Shown: positions 46,590 to 55,626, numbered from the stretch's first letter. The stretch: 64,000 bases of DNA from Bacteroidales bacterium (GCA_029983675.1 JASBYY010000002.1:62001-126000), one strand, 5' to 3'. The notes: generated by a model from the letters alone, not told the origin. Program-made: numbers and translations.

Positions 46590-46673
46590 TGTTATAATTA
46601 CATATTTGATTATCAATAAATTATAATGTATTAATATAACCTAAACATGGGTTAAAACCTCTCCTCCGTCCTT

Positions 46674-46689
46674 TGGCACAATGATTGAC
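46674..46689 (+). promoter_or_regulatory. Sigma-54-like -24/-12 element upstream of dnaK
   Basis: TGGCAC-N5-TTGA matches the sigma-54 consensus TGGCAC-N5-TTGC except for the last base, with the correct spacing between the two blocks. It lies 52 bases before the dnaK start, followed by an AGGAGA ribosome-binding site at 46727-46732. rpoN is encoded 2.4 kb upstream. Confidence 0.4.
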
Positions 46690-46740
46690 TAAAACAAAGC
46701 ATCGAAAAAAAAGTATCATTTATTATAGGAGAAACAAAAC

Positions 46741-48657
46741 ATGTCAAAAATCATTGGTATTGACTTAGGAACAACAAACTCATGCGTTGCCGTCATGGAA
46801 GGTAACGAGCCGGTTGTCATCGCCAACAGCGAAGGCCACCGCACCACTCCATCCGTCGTCGCATTCACCGATAATGGCGAACGCAAGGTGGGCGAACCTG
46901 CCAAACGTCAGGCCATCACCAACCCGACCCGTACCGTATATTCCATCAAACGTTTCATGGGCGAAACCTACGACAAGATGCAGAACGAGATGAATCGTGT
47001 GCCTTACAAAGTCGTTCAAGGCCCGAACAACACGCCTCGCATCGATATCGACGGCAAAAACTATACGCCTCAGGAGATTTCGGCCATGGTGCTTCAAAAG
47101 ATGAAGAAAACCGCGGAAGACTTCTTGGGACAGACCATCAGTGAAGCCGTCATCACGGTGCCGGCATACTTCAGCGACTCGCAGCGTCAAGCCACGAAAG
47201 AAGCCGGTGAGATTGCCGGACTGACAGTGCGCCGCATCATCAACGAGCCTACCGCTGCCGCTTTGGCATACGGTCTCGACAAGAAAAAGAATGATGTGAA
47301 AGTGGCGGTGTATGACCTTGGCGGCGGCACATTCGATATCTCCATCCTCGAACTTGGCGACGGCGTGTTTGAAGTGAAATCGACCAACGGCAACACCCAC
47401 TTGGGCGGCGATGACTTTGACGAAACCATCATCAACTGGCTGGCCGAAGAGTTCAAGAAAGACCACAACATCGATCTTCGCAAGGATCCCATGGCGTTAC
47501 AGCGTCTGAAAGAAGCCGCAGAAAAGGCAAAAATCGAGTTGTCGTCATCGAGCGAAACCGAAATCAACCTGCCTTATATCATGCCCGTAGAAGGCATTCC
47601 GCAACACCTTGTCAGAACCCTGTCACGCGCCAAGTTCGAACAGTTGGCTGACAAACTGATTCACGACACCATAGAACCCTGCCGCAAGGCTCTGCAAGAT
47701 GCCAACATGACGGTTGACGATATCGACGATGTCATTTTGGTAGGCGGTTCCACCCGTATCCCTGCCATCCAGAACATTGTCCGCGACTTTTTCAAGAAAG
47801 AACCTTCGAAAGGTGTCAACCCTGACGAAGTCGTTGCCATCGGAGCTTCCATCCAAGGTGGCGTGCTCACCGGCGAAGTGAAAGACGTGCTGTTGCTCGA
47901 TGTCACCCCACTGTCTCTCGGAATCGAGACCCTCGGCGGCGTAATGACCAAGCTCATCGATGCCAACACCACTATCCCGACCCGTAAATCGGAGGTGTTC
48001 TCTACCGCTGCCGACAACCAGCCTTCTGTTGAAATCCACGTGCTGCAAGGCGAGCGTCCCATGGCCGCCCAAAACAAGACCATAGGCCGCTTCAACTTGG
48101 ATAGCATCCCGCCCGCGCCCCGTGGTGTTCCGCAGATTGAAGTCACTTTTGACATCGACTCCAACGGCATCCTGAACGTCTCGGCAAAAGACAAGGCCAC
48201 AGGCAAGGAACAGAAGATCAGAATCGAAGCCTCATCCGGACTTACCGACGCTGAAATCAAACGCATGAAAGATGAAGCCGACGCCAACGCCGAAGCCGAC
48301 AAAAAGGAACGCGAACGCATCGATAAGCTGAATGCAGCCGACGCCATGGTATTCCAGACTGAAAAACAGCTGAAAGAATATGGCGACAAGCTGCCTGTCG
48401 ACAAAAAAGCAGAGATAGAAAGCGCTTTGGGCAAGCTAAAGACCGCCCACCAGTCGCAAGACATCGCCGGCATCGACGCAGCCATGGCAGAGATGAACGC
48501 CATCTGGCAAAAGGCCAGCGAAGAAATGTACAAGAATACCGGAGCCCAGGGCGGTCCGCAAGGCGGCTACCAAAACCCCAATGCAGGCAACCAACAGCAA
48601 CAAGGCGACGGCAGCAACGACACCGTCACCGACGCCGACTTTGAGGAAGTGAAGTAA
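46741..48657 (+). CDS. dnaK: Molecular chaperone DnaK (Hsp70)
   Basis: ATP-driven chaperone for nascent and misfolded proteins. The 638-residue product is canonical: phosphate-1 motif GIDLGTTNSCVAVMEG, DLGGGTFDISIL phosphate-2, VGGSTRIPAIQ adenosine loop, linker VLLLDVTPLSLGIETLGG, a beta-sandwich substrate domain and a Gly/Gln/Asn-rich tail ending DADFEEVK. A purine-rich AGGAGA lies 9 bases before the start, unusual in Bacteroidota. No dnaJ or grpE lies next to it. The gene ends in a strong terminator just before the integrated element. Confidence 0.98.
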   Translation: MSKIIGIDLGTTNSCVAVMEGNEPVVIANSEGHRTTPSVVAFTDNGERKVGEPAKRQAITNPTRTVYSIKRFMGETYDKMQNEMNRVPYKVVQGPNNTPRIDIDGKNYTPQEISAMVLQKMKKTAEDFLGQTISEAVITVPAYFSDSQRQATKEAGEIAGLTVRRIINEPTAAALAYGLDKKKNDVKVAVYDLGGGTFDISILELGDGVFEVKSTNGNTHLGGDDFDETIINWLAEEFKKDHNIDLRKDPMALQRLKEAAEKAKIELSSSSETEINLPYIMPVEGIPQHLVRTLSRAKFEQLADKLIHDTIEPCRKALQDANMTVDDIDDVILVGGSTRIPAIQNIVRDFFKKEPSKGVNPDEVVAIGASIQGGVLTGEVKDVLLLDVTPLSLGIETLGGVMTKLIDANTTIPTRKSEVFSTAADNQPSVEIHVLQGERPMAAQNKTIGRFNLDSIPPAPRGVPQIEVTFDIDSNGILNVSAKDKATGKEQKIRIEASSGLTDAEIKRMKDEADANAEADKKERERIDKLNAADAMVFQTEKQLKEYGDKLPVDKKAEIESALGKLKTAHQSQDIAGIDAAMAEMNAIWQKASEEMYKNTGAQGGPQGGYQNPNAGNQQQQGDGSNDTVTDADFEEVK

Positions 48658-48694
48658 TGTAGATAAACAATAGTTTGCCATCTATAAACAAATG

Positions 48695-48723
48695 GGTGTA
48701 GCACAATGTGTTACACCTTTTTT
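48695..48723 (+). terminator. dnaK terminator
   Basis: 10-bp stem (one G-T pair) formed by GGTGTAGCAC and GTGTTACACC around a 3-base loop, followed by seven T. It separates dnaK from the integrated element. Confidence 0.8.
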
Positions 48724-48772
48724 GTTGATAAATATTTTTCGTTATTTATGCTTATATATGGGATTTTTATTG

Positions 48773-48780
48773 TATATTTG
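48773..48780 (+). promoter_or_regulatory. Promoter -7 element for the integrase operon
   Basis: TATATTTG, exact TAnnTTTG match, 89 bases upstream of the HTH gene start at 48869. The leader it implies contains the ACTTA repeats. Confidence 0.5.
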
Positions 48781-48798
48781 CAACATATTTGTAACGCG

Positions 48799-48845
48799 AC
48801 TTAATTAGCGATAAGGTGCGACTTATCAGTACTTAATGCTACTTA
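48799..48845 (+). repeat. Phased ACTTA repeats in the leader of the integrase operon
   Basis: ACTTA occurs at 48799, 48821, 48831 and 48841, that is, with spacings of 22, 10 and 10 bases, close to whole turns of DNA. Most copies extend to ACTTAAT or GCGACTTA. This looks like a multi-site binding region for the element's HTH protein or integrase, downstream of the -7 element. Confidence 0.5.
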
Positions 48846-48868
48846 ATTCGACTAAAAACATACGATAT

Positions 48869-49432
48869 ATGCCTGCAAGCAAGTACAAATTAGAACGAAA
48901 ATGCGAAATGTGCGGGAGTACATTTCTTGCCAAAACGGTTTACTCTAAATACTGCTCTCGCCATTGTAGTGAGGCTGCATATAGAGCAAAAAAGCGTGAA
49001 GAGAAAAAAGAGCAGCACAAGCAGGAACTTGCAGACAAAGTTCCGCAAGAACGCCCATACATTTCCATTGCCGAAGCCGTTGCCTTGTTTGGTATCTCTC
49101 GCGATACCATTTACAGGCTAATCAGAAATGGCAATCTGCCAGCCGTAAATTTGGGTGAACGACTTACACGCATCAGCCGCGCCCATATCGAAAGTATGTT
49201 TCCGTTGGTAGAGCAAAAACAGCAAGCAACGCCAACACCTCAACCTGCGAAACCATACAATTTTGATGCTTCCGACTCATACACTATTGGCGAGGTGTCA
49301 AAGAAATACGGCGTTTCCGATTCCACCGTTTACAAAACTATCCGCAAGATTGGCATCCCCACTTGTCAAAAGGGGAAATATGTATTTGTGCCGAAAGCAG
49401 AAATCGACAAAGTGTTCAACCCAAGCAAATAA
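48869..49432 (+). CDS. Excisionase-like helix-turn-helix protein with N-terminal zinc-finger-like Cys cluster
   Basis: A 187-residue DNA-binding protein. Residues 10-32 hold a CxxC...CxxxC cluster (CEMCGSTFLAK...YCSRHC), then a Lys/Glu-rich linker, then two MerR/excisionase-type helix-turn-helix domains: ISIAEAVALFGISRDTIYRLIRNGNLPAV with the wing LTRISRAHIESMF, and YTIGEVSKKYGVSDSTVYKTIRKIG. This gene regularly precedes the tyrosine integrase in Bacteroidales mobile elements. The ATG at 48869 is used; the frame is open 11 codons farther up into the repeats. It ends 6 bases before the integrase. Confidence 0.8.
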   Translation: MPASKYKLERKCEMCGSTFLAKTVYSKYCSRHCSEAAYRAKKREEKKEQHKQELADKVPQERPYISIAEAVALFGISRDTIYRLIRNGNLPAVNLGERLTRISRAHIESMFPLVEQKQQATPTPQPAKPYNFDASDSYTIGEVSKKYGVSDSTVYKTIRKIGIPTCQKGKYVFVPKAEIDKVFNPSK

Positions 49433-49438
49433 GCCGCC

Positions 49439-50701
49439 ATGAAGAAAGCCCTCGTCAATACAAAAGTTACGGTCAAACTTCGTAAGTCAGAATATCACAA
49501 CGAGTGGTATCTGATAATCGAGAGTTATCCAGTGTTCAAGCCTGGTAGCACAAAGCCAAACCGTGTTATTGAGGCAATCAACCGCACCGTCACAACCCCC
49601 ATTTGGGACAAGTCGCGCACAGCCCGAACCACCGAAACCAGCAAAACGTTCAAACCCAAGCGTGATGTGAACGGCATTATTCAATGCAAAAGCGAGAAAG
49701 ACCAAGAATCTTGCATCTATGCCGATAATGTCCGCAAAATCCGCCAACGTGAATATGACAATGCGGCACTCTATACCGATACAGAAGCAGAACAAGCCGA
49801 ACAGAACGAGCGTTCGCAATGTAATTTCATTGAGTATTTTCAGAAAACAGCAGTGCGACGACACAAACGCAGTTCGCAGTCTATCATCGTCAATTGGAAT
49901 CGGGTTTGCGAATTGCTCAAACTCTTTGCCGAGGGCGACCGCATTCTGTTTTCGCAAATCAACCTCAAACTGATTGAGGATTTCCGTCAGTTTCTTATTA
50001 CCGCCCCCTGTGGAGGTAACAAGAAAGGTACGGTATCGCAGAACACCGCCGCCACCTATTTCAGCATTTTCAAAGCCGCCCTCAAACAAGCCTTTGTCGA
50101 TGGTTATCTGACGATAGATCTATCCGCCAAAGTCAAGGGCATACAGGAGCAGGAAAGCCGCCGCGAACATCTGACTGTTGAAGAACTCAATACCCTTGCC
50201 GCCACTGATTGCGACCGCCCCATTCTCAAACGTGCTGCCTTGTTTTCTGCCCTCACAGGGCTTCGCCACTGCGACATTCAGAAACTTCGCTGGAGCGAAA
50301 TTCAGAAAGATGGCGAGAACTATCGTCTCAATTTCACACAGCAGAAAACCAAAGGCGTTGAATATATGCCCATCAGCGAACAAGCCTATTCGCTTTGTGG
50401 CGAGCCACAAGCCCCCGAAAAACTTGTTTTCGAGGATTTGCCCGACCCATCGTGGATTTCAAAACCGCTGGAACGTTGGATAAAGTCAGCCGGTATCACA
50501 CGCCGCATCACGTTCCACTGCTTCCGCCATACCTACGCAACATTGCAATTGGCTGGCGGCACCGACAACTACACCGTCAGCAAGATGTTAGGTCATACCA
50601 ATGTCCGCACTACACAGGTTTATGCCAAAGTGGTTGATGAGAAGAAAGAAAAAGCAACCGATGTAATCAAAATTGACAATCTCAAAATCAAGGAGGAATA
50701 A
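49439..50701 (+). CDS. Tyrosine-type site-specific recombinase (integrase)
   Basis: Integrase of the mobile element, 420 residues. An N-terminal arm-binding part (KVTVKLRKSEYHNEWYLIIESYPVF), a SAM-like core-binding domain (about residues 135-230), then the catalytic domain with Arg in LTGLRHCDI, the box HCFRHTYA (His-x-x-Arg), GHTNVRT and the nucleophile Tyr in TTQVYAKV. All five active-site residues are present, so the enzyme should be active. It lies at the left end of the element, next to dnaK, as expected for an integrase beside its attachment site. Confidence 0.93.
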   Translation: MKKALVNTKVTVKLRKSEYHNEWYLIIESYPVFKPGSTKPNRVIEAINRTVTTPIWDKSRTARTTETSKTFKPKRDVNGIIQCKSEKDQESCIYADNVRKIRQREYDNAALYTDTEAEQAEQNERSQCNFIEYFQKTAVRRHKRSSQSIIVNWNRVCELLKLFAEGDRILFSQINLKLIEDFRQFLITAPCGGNKKGTVSQNTAATYFSIFKAALKQAFVDGYLTIDLSAKVKGIQEQESRREHLTVEELNTLAATDCDRPILKRAALFSALTGLRHCDIQKLRWSEIQKDGENYRLNFTQQKTKGVEYMPISEQAYSLCGEPQAPEKLVFEDLPDPSWISKPLERWIKSAGITRRITFHCFRHTYATLQLAGGTDNYTVSKMLGHTNVRTTQVYAKVVDEKKEKATDVIKIDNLKIKEE

Positions 50702-50704
50702 GCG

Positions 50705-51775
50705 ATGAATCTTACCATTATACAAAACATTTACGATGGCTCTTTACGACCAAATCTGACAAGCAATTTGAAATTTCGAGAGTTGGCAAATATGTTCTCA
50801 AATTTGCCTGATAACCTGCAAGCCATTGGAAAATTGTTCACGAACAATTTTCCAACACTTCAATTTGACTTTGAGGAGGAACGACCTAATTCTATTGATG
50901 AGATTGCCCCCGATTCATATACCCCAATTAACGAGGAATTCATTTCCAAGAAGTTGGAACTTTCCTTGCCCAAGCCGTCATCACCCAAAGAAAAGTTTTA
51001 TCAGGCAATAGTAAATGCAGAAATACAAAGAGTTAAACTTGCTATTATCAACTATGCACCCAAGCAGCGTTCTGACATTGACACACGCAAAATGATAACC
51101 AGCACATTGAAAAGTATTCTGCATTTTGCTAAACAAGACAGTCTTGACAATGAACCAATAATATCGGCACTTCGCATACAGTTAGTGTGTTTCTATGTTG
51201 AGTTAGTCGCCATCGCCTCACCGCTACTAACCCAAGACAAAAACTATCTTTCGTTTGATGATTTGATGTTTGAAGTGTTCCAACATTATCCGCAAGAAAA
51301 TGAAGTAACTGCATATCAAACTTTTGTTTCTTCTCTCAAAACAGAAAATTCCATTTTCCCTGCTGTGAAAACCGAATTGCCGTCTTCCGAAGAATACGAG
51401 AAAGAGCAGATGCAGACCAACTACGAGATATTTATTCAAGAGGTTGAAAGATATAAGTTTGCAGAACTTGACAAGGTTAAATGTTTGAATAAATCCAAGC
51501 AGAGCAAGTTGATATATCTGATTACAACCAATGATTCTAATTATGCTGTTCCTATGCTCATTCATATAGGGTACTTCGATAAACTGAAAAAAGAGTTCAA
51601 TATGAGCAATGCAAAGATTTTCAAACATTGGAGCAAAGCACTAAACAAAGCAGAAAGAGCAATCAAAGGCAACTATAACGCACTTAACCCAAATTCAAAG
51701 GAAGACAAATACAGATACAATTCCGAAGATTTCAAAGACAAAGCGGCTTCTGACTACGAAAATTTGTTACTATAA
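50705..51775 (+). CDS. Hypothetical protein downstream of the integrase
   Basis: A 356-residue soluble protein that I do not recognise. It is acidic, rich in Asn, Phe, Glu and Lys, with no signal peptide or membrane segment. Late in the sequence FNMSNAKIFKHWSKALNKAERAIKGNYNALNP looks helical. It starts 3 bases after the integrase stop and is therefore probably cotranscribed, and a terminator follows. A role in regulation or transfer of the element is only a guess from position. Confidence 0.7.
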   Translation: MNLTIIQNIYDGSLRPNLTSNLKFRELANMFSNLPDNLQAIGKLFTNNFPTLQFDFEEERPNSIDEIAPDSYTPINEEFISKKLELSLPKPSSPKEKFYQAIVNAEIQRVKLAIINYAPKQRSDIDTRKMITSTLKSILHFAKQDSLDNEPIISALRIQLVCFYVELVAIASPLLTQDKNYLSFDDLMFEVFQHYPQENEVTAYQTFVSSLKTENSIFPAVKTELPSSEEYEKEQMQTNYEIFIQEVERYKFAELDKVKCLNKSKQSKLIYLITTNDSNYAVPMLIHIGYFDKLKKEFNMSNAKIFKHWSKALNKAERAIKGNYNALNPNSKEDKYRYNSEDFKDKAASDYENLLL

Positions 51776-51876
51776 CTTGTTGATAATCAACACTAACCCT
51801 ATTTGCCCCCATTTTAGGGTAACACATATCCAAATTTAGGGAAAATATCGCCCTAAAAGCCCCAAATTCTTTTGCA

Positions 51877-51912
51877 CCACTACTTCAGAACGAAGCAGTG
51901 GTTTTCTTTTTT
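51877..51912 (+). terminator. Terminator after the integrase unit
   Basis: Stem CCACTACTTC / GAAGCAGTGG (9 of 10 pairs) with a 5-base loop, followed by a T-rich run. It separates the integrase unit from the replication-type genes. The rest of 51776-52003 holds nothing I can identify. Confidence 0.75.
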
Positions 51913-52003
51913 AGAGTACGCCCCTGATTCTGAAAACCGCCATAAGGCTTAATCAAAAAATCGGATAAAAAAATCATTCCGATTGGGCGAGGAGATTTTC
52001 ACA

Positions 52004-52366
52004 ATGTTTCAGCAAGAAACAGATATTTCATTCAACGATATGCCAAAAGCATTGGCGTATCTAATTGGCAAGGTGGACAAATTAGAAACCTTGTTAAGTG
52101 TTCAAACAACAGTAAAAGTCGAGCCTTCCGACCGTTGGTTCAACCTGCAAGAACTCTGCGAGTACTTGCCCGACCGCCCAGCCAAACAAACCGTCTATGG
52201 CTGGATTGGTCAGCACGCTGTTCCTTACCACAAAAAGGGTAAGAAACTGCAATTCTTGAAGTCCGAGATTGATGCGTGGCTCAAATCAGACAAACGCAAA
52301 ACTGCCGCCGAACTTCACGCCGAAGCCGTTCAGTTTGTCAACTCTAAGAAAGGAGGTGCGTTATGA
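52004..52366 (+). CDS. Helix-turn-helix (excisionase-type) protein 1
   Basis: A 120-residue DNA-binding protein. The N-terminal part (FNDMPKALAYLIGKVDKLETLL) is a helix and the C-terminal part an excisionase-type domain: WFNLQELCEYLPDRPAKQTVYGWIGQHAVPYHKKGKKLQFLKSEIDAWL. Such proteins precede the VirE-N/DUF3987 genes in many Bacteroidales elements. Its stop overlaps the next start (ATGA), preceded by an AGGAGG. The start could be seven codons farther up (51983). Confidence 0.82.
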   Translation: MFQQETDISFNDMPKALAYLIGKVDKLETLLSVQTTVKVEPSDRWFNLQELCEYLPDRPAKQTVYGWIGQHAVPYHKKGKKLQFLKSEIDAWLKSDKRKTAAELHAEAVQFVNSKKGGAL

Positions 52367-52746
52367 GCGAGCCTAAAACTATCGGACAGATAATGTGCGA
52401 AATGGCGGCTAACCCCGCAGAGCCGATGGGCAAATTGCTTCGCAAATGCCCTGTGATTCAAGCCAAACTGCTAAAGCAAGGCAAAATCTCGCTTGACGAC
52501 CTTTCTGATGAGGAACTCGACAAACTCGTTGAGCATACGTTCCTCGAAGATTGGATTGACAATCAAGATGTAATGCAACTGCTTCACATCAGTGTCCGCA
52601 CATTGCAAACGTTACGCTCAAACGGCACTTTGCCCTATTCGCGTATCAACAACAAAATCTATTACCGCCGTCAGGATATTCAACGAATCCTTGCCGACAA
52701 CTACACTATGTACAGATTACGCAACGGCTATGGAAAGAATAGATAA
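52363..52746 (+). CDS. Helix-turn-helix (excisionase-type) protein 2
   Basis: A 127-residue DNA-binding protein with the MerR/Xis-like domain IDNQDVMQLLHISVRTLQTLRSNGTLPYSRINNKIYYRRQDIQRIL in its C-terminal half; the N-terminal half is a helical, acidic region of unknown function. It follows HTH protein 1 with an overlapping stop/start and overlaps the next gene by 17 bases, so three genes are translationally coupled. Confidence 0.82.
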   Translation: MSEPKTIGQIMCEMAANPAEPMGKLLRKCPVIQAKLLKQGKISLDDLSDEELDKLVEHTFLEDWIDNQDVMQLLHISVRTLQTLRSNGTLPYSRINNKIYYRRQDIQRILADNYTMYRLRNGYGKNR

Positions 52747-53680
52747 ACAGGCGGTTTTGCATCGCACCAATTACGGCACAAACATCTATGCACACATTTT
52801 GCGTGAATGTTTTCCTGAAAATGAGGTTGTGATGCGGCTCTCTGGTAGGGATTGCGGCTTTTGCCGCAATCCCTTTGCCGAGGGTGCTTCTACGCTTCAC
52901 ATCTTCATTGAGAAGTCTGACCCTGCCAATGCTATGTCGGCGGAGTATGCCAAGCATACCACCACCGACCATTCCATTCCCGATGGTGATGCGTTCGCCT
53001 TTGCCGAACTGCATTATCACCAATCGGGCGAAGAACTATTGGCTACTCTCAACCGAGAACTAAATCTGCATATCGGCGAAAAAAGTGGATGGTACAATAA
53101 GCCTACTATCGTCAATCCGTTAGTACCTATTTCCGTTGTCAGCCCTCTCTTCTCGTTCTTTTCCTCGCCAATCACCAACACCAAGCCGAACAAAAACTTC
53201 ACTCTGCTTGATGCCTACCATTATATAATTGGCGACACGGCAAAAGAACGCACCCAAAAATTACGCTCGTTTGGCGATGCCAAACAGTCGCGTATGTTCA
53301 AGGCTGCAAACTTCGACTATTGTACATTCAGCGGCACATTCGCCACTCGCACCGATAAAGCCCTCATCAATCATTCGGGCTTATTGTGTATAGACTTCGA
53401 CCATCTGCAAAACCTTGATTCGCTTCGCTCTCAACTTTTGCAAGATGAGTACTTTGACACGCAGTTGCTTTTCTGCTCGCCATCGGGTGATGGCTTGAAG
53501 TGGGTTATCGAAATTGACATTTCTCAAACTACACACGCCGACTATTTTCGAGCGGTAGCCAACTATCTTTTTCAGACCTACGGCGTTGAGGCCGACAAGT
53601 CAGGCAAGGATGTTTCCCGTGCCTGTTTCCTGCCTCACGACCCTAATTGTTTCATCAATCCAAATTTTTCAGAAATATGA
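52730..53680 (+). CDS. VirE-N/BT4734-like domain protein
   Basis: A 316-residue protein. Residues 1-115 form a domain seen in the same place in related elements (HRTNYGTNIYAHILRE, RDCGFCRNPF). Residues about 150-310 match the BT4734-like/VirE-N domain: ARMFKAANFDYCTFSGTF-type segment, HSGLLCIDFDHLQNLD, DEYFDTQLLFCSPSGDGLKWVI, and SRACFLPHDPNCF. The family resembles archaeo-eukaryotic primases and works with the DUF3987 protein encoded next. It overlaps both neighbours (ATGA at 53677). A replication or mobilisation role is inferred from the family. Confidence 0.8.
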   Translation: MERIDKQAVLHRTNYGTNIYAHILRECFPENEVVMRLSGRDCGFCRNPFAEGASTLHIFIEKSDPANAMSAEYAKHTTTDHSIPDGDAFAFAELHYHQSGEELLATLNRELNLHIGEKSGWYNKPTIVNPLVPISVVSPLFSFFSSPITNTKPNKNFTLLDAYHYIIGDTAKERTQKLRSFGDAKQSRMFKAANFDYCTFSGTFATRTDKALINHSGLLCIDFDHLQNLDSLRSQLLQDEYFDTQLLFCSPSGDGLKWVIEIDISQTTHADYFRAVANYLFQTYGVEADKSGKDVSRACFLPHDPNCFINPNFSEI

Positions 53681-55452
53681 GCAAGAACAAATTTAATCCC
53701 AACGAATGGCTGAACAACCAGCTGTCAGAACCAAATATCGTTTTCTGTTCCGTCCCATCAACCACCATCGAGCAGGACATTGAAGATGTTGTTTCCTGTG
53801 TAGAGGCTTCCGCCACCGATATTGCCCCAAACTACGCCGATTGGCGTGATTTGGGCTTTGCCCTCGCTGACGCTTTGGGCGAGAATGGTCGAGGCTATTA
53901 CCAACGCCTCAGCCGTTTCTATCCCAACTATGCCGCCGCCGAAACTGACAAGCAATTTTCGGCTTGCCTCAAAGCACACGGACACGGCATCACCATCAAA
54001 ACGCTCTTCCACCTTGCCAAGCAAGCAGGAATAAGTGTTGCAAGTAATTCACTGCCAAGGAATTTTCAATTTTCAAATTCCAATTCTCATTTGAACACTT
54101 CCCCTAAATCCCCCATATCCCCAGCAGAGGAAATAGAGGAAATAGAGGATATGCCAACATTTTCGCAGGACATCAAAGACACGCTTCCAAGTTTGCTTGC
54201 GCAAATTGTCAGCAAAGCCAATTCGCCCGAAGATGCCGACTTGCTTTTGTTGGGTTCGCTCACTGTCTTTTCTGCCTGTTTGCCAAATGTCTTTGGCAAC
54301 TATGGCGGTCGTGAGGTTTTTCCCAATCTCTTTCTGTTCGTTACCGCACAGGCTTCGGCTGGCAAAGGTAGGCTTACCCTCTGTCGCCATCTTGTTCAGC
54401 CTATCCACGATAGTCTGAAAAAACTCTACGCCGCCGAGATGGAAGAATACAAACGCTTGCAAAATGAGTATGCACTTGACAAGAAGAATAACGAACCGCC
54501 ACAAGAACCGCCCATCAAAACATTGCTCATTCCTGCCAACAGCAGTGCAACTTCGGTTTATCAGATGCTCAACGATAATAGTGGCATTGGGTTGATGTTC
54601 GAGACCGAGGGCGACACGCTTGCCAATACATTCAAATCCGACTATGGCAATTTTTCTGACGGTTTCCGTAAAGCATTCCACCATGAAATGATTTCCTACA
54701 CTCGCCGTAAAGACCGTGAGTTTGTCGAACTTGCCCGACCTCGCCTGTCGGCTCTTTTGTCGGGTACACCTCGACAAATTCTTTCGCTCATTCCCGATGC
54801 TGAAAACGGCTTGTTCAGCCGTTTCATCTTCTACTATATGAATGTGCGTTTGGAGTGGCTCAATGTCTTCGCTGACACTGAAGAAACGCTCGACCAGTAT
54901 TTTGAGCAGTTAGGAAAACAGTTCTTTGAACTTTATCGTATCCTGCAAGTCTCGCAACCCATCCGCTTCGCTTTGTCTGCCCAGCAACAAGAACAGTTCA
55001 ATTCCTTTTTCAGCCAAGTACAAAAGGAATATTCAAACCTTTTTGGGCTTGACATTGTGGCATCTGTCAGAAGATTGGGATTGATAACATTTCGCATTGC
55101 TATGATACTCACTTCGCTTCGTATCATTGACGGCGGTCAGATTTCAAGCATCATCGTCTGCGACGATTCAGATTTTCAGTCCGCCATCATTATGGCTCGT
55201 GTCCTTTTGCAACACACCGCCAAAGTTTTCGGCTCATTGCCACCCACAGAAAGGACAGCAAACGGCAATACCCCCACAATTATCAAACAGACATTCCTAG
55301 ATAACCTTCCGCCAGAGTTCGACCGCAAGACCTATCTTGCCGTAGCCGAAAAGTTGAAGATTCCACACAAAACCGCCGAGAAATACATCAGCCGTTTTTG
55401 CGTTGGCGGACAACTCAAGCACCTTGCCCACGACAGTTACGGCAAGCCGTAA
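53677..55452 (+). CDS. PriCT-2 and DUF3987 domain protein (primase/helicase-like)
   Basis: A 591-residue protein. A PriCT-2 primase C-terminal domain (WRDLGFALADALGENGRGYYQRLSRF...GHGITIKTLFHLAKQAG, residues about 45-110) precedes a DUF3987 P-loop domain with the Walker A-like TAQASAGKGRLTLCRHL and the DUF3987 core (LLIPANSSATSVYQMLNDN, FETEGDTLAN, RLSALLSGTPRQI). Together with the preceding BT4734-like protein it forms the usual replication module of Bacteroidales integrative and mobilisable elements. A hairpin after it may end the transcript. Confidence 0.85.
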   Translation: MSKNKFNPNEWLNNQLSEPNIVFCSVPSTTIEQDIEDVVSCVEASATDIAPNYADWRDLGFALADALGENGRGYYQRLSRFYPNYAAAETDKQFSACLKAHGHGITIKTLFHLAKQAGISVASNSLPRNFQFSNSNSHLNTSPKSPISPAEEIEEIEDMPTFSQDIKDTLPSLLAQIVSKANSPEDADLLLLGSLTVFSACLPNVFGNYGGREVFPNLFLFVTAQASAGKGRLTLCRHLVQPIHDSLKKLYAAEMEEYKRLQNEYALDKKNNEPPQEPPIKTLLIPANSSATSVYQMLNDNSGIGLMFETEGDTLANTFKSDYGNFSDGFRKAFHHEMISYTRRKDREFVELARPRLSALLSGTPRQILSLIPDAENGLFSRFIFYYMNVRLEWLNVFADTEETLDQYFEQLGKQFFELYRILQVSQPIRFALSAQQQEQFNSFFSQVQKEYSNLFGLDIVASVRRLGLITFRIAMILTSLRIIDGGQISSIIVCDDSDFQSAIIMARVLLQHTAKVFGSLPPTERTANGNTPTIIKQTFLDNLPPEFDRKTYLAVAEKLKIPHKTAEKYISRFCVGGQLKHLAHDSYGKP

Positions 55453-55464
55453 AAATTCTCTTTT

Positions 55465-55493
55465 GCGAAAGCCCTTTATTTTGGGGCTTTCGC
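55465..55493 (+). terminator. Probable terminator after the DUF3987 gene
   Basis: 10-bp stem GCGAAAGCCC / GGGCTTTCGC with a 9-base loop; only a short T-rich tail (ATTTATC) follows, so it may be weak. Confidence 0.55.
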
Positions 55494-55556
55494 ATTTATC
55501 AGCAATTTTTGTTGATAATTTTTTTGATACAATACGAAACCATATCAGAAGAAAAG

Positions 55557-55570
55557 TGTACTTTTGTACA
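55557..55570 (+). promoter_or_regulatory. Palindromic operator overlapping the -7 element of the R-M operon
   Basis: TGTAC-TTTT-GTACA, a perfect 5-bp palindrome around four T. It contains TACTTTTG (55559-55566), an exact TAnnTTTG -7 element, 61 bases upstream of the XRE controller gene. A palindrome over the promoter of a controller gene is the expected layout for autoregulated C-protein control. Confidence 0.55.
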
Positions 55571-55626
55571 AAATTTGTCAAGTGATATTTTTACAAGTAT
55601 ATTAGTAACATTCAAAAAATTATACA

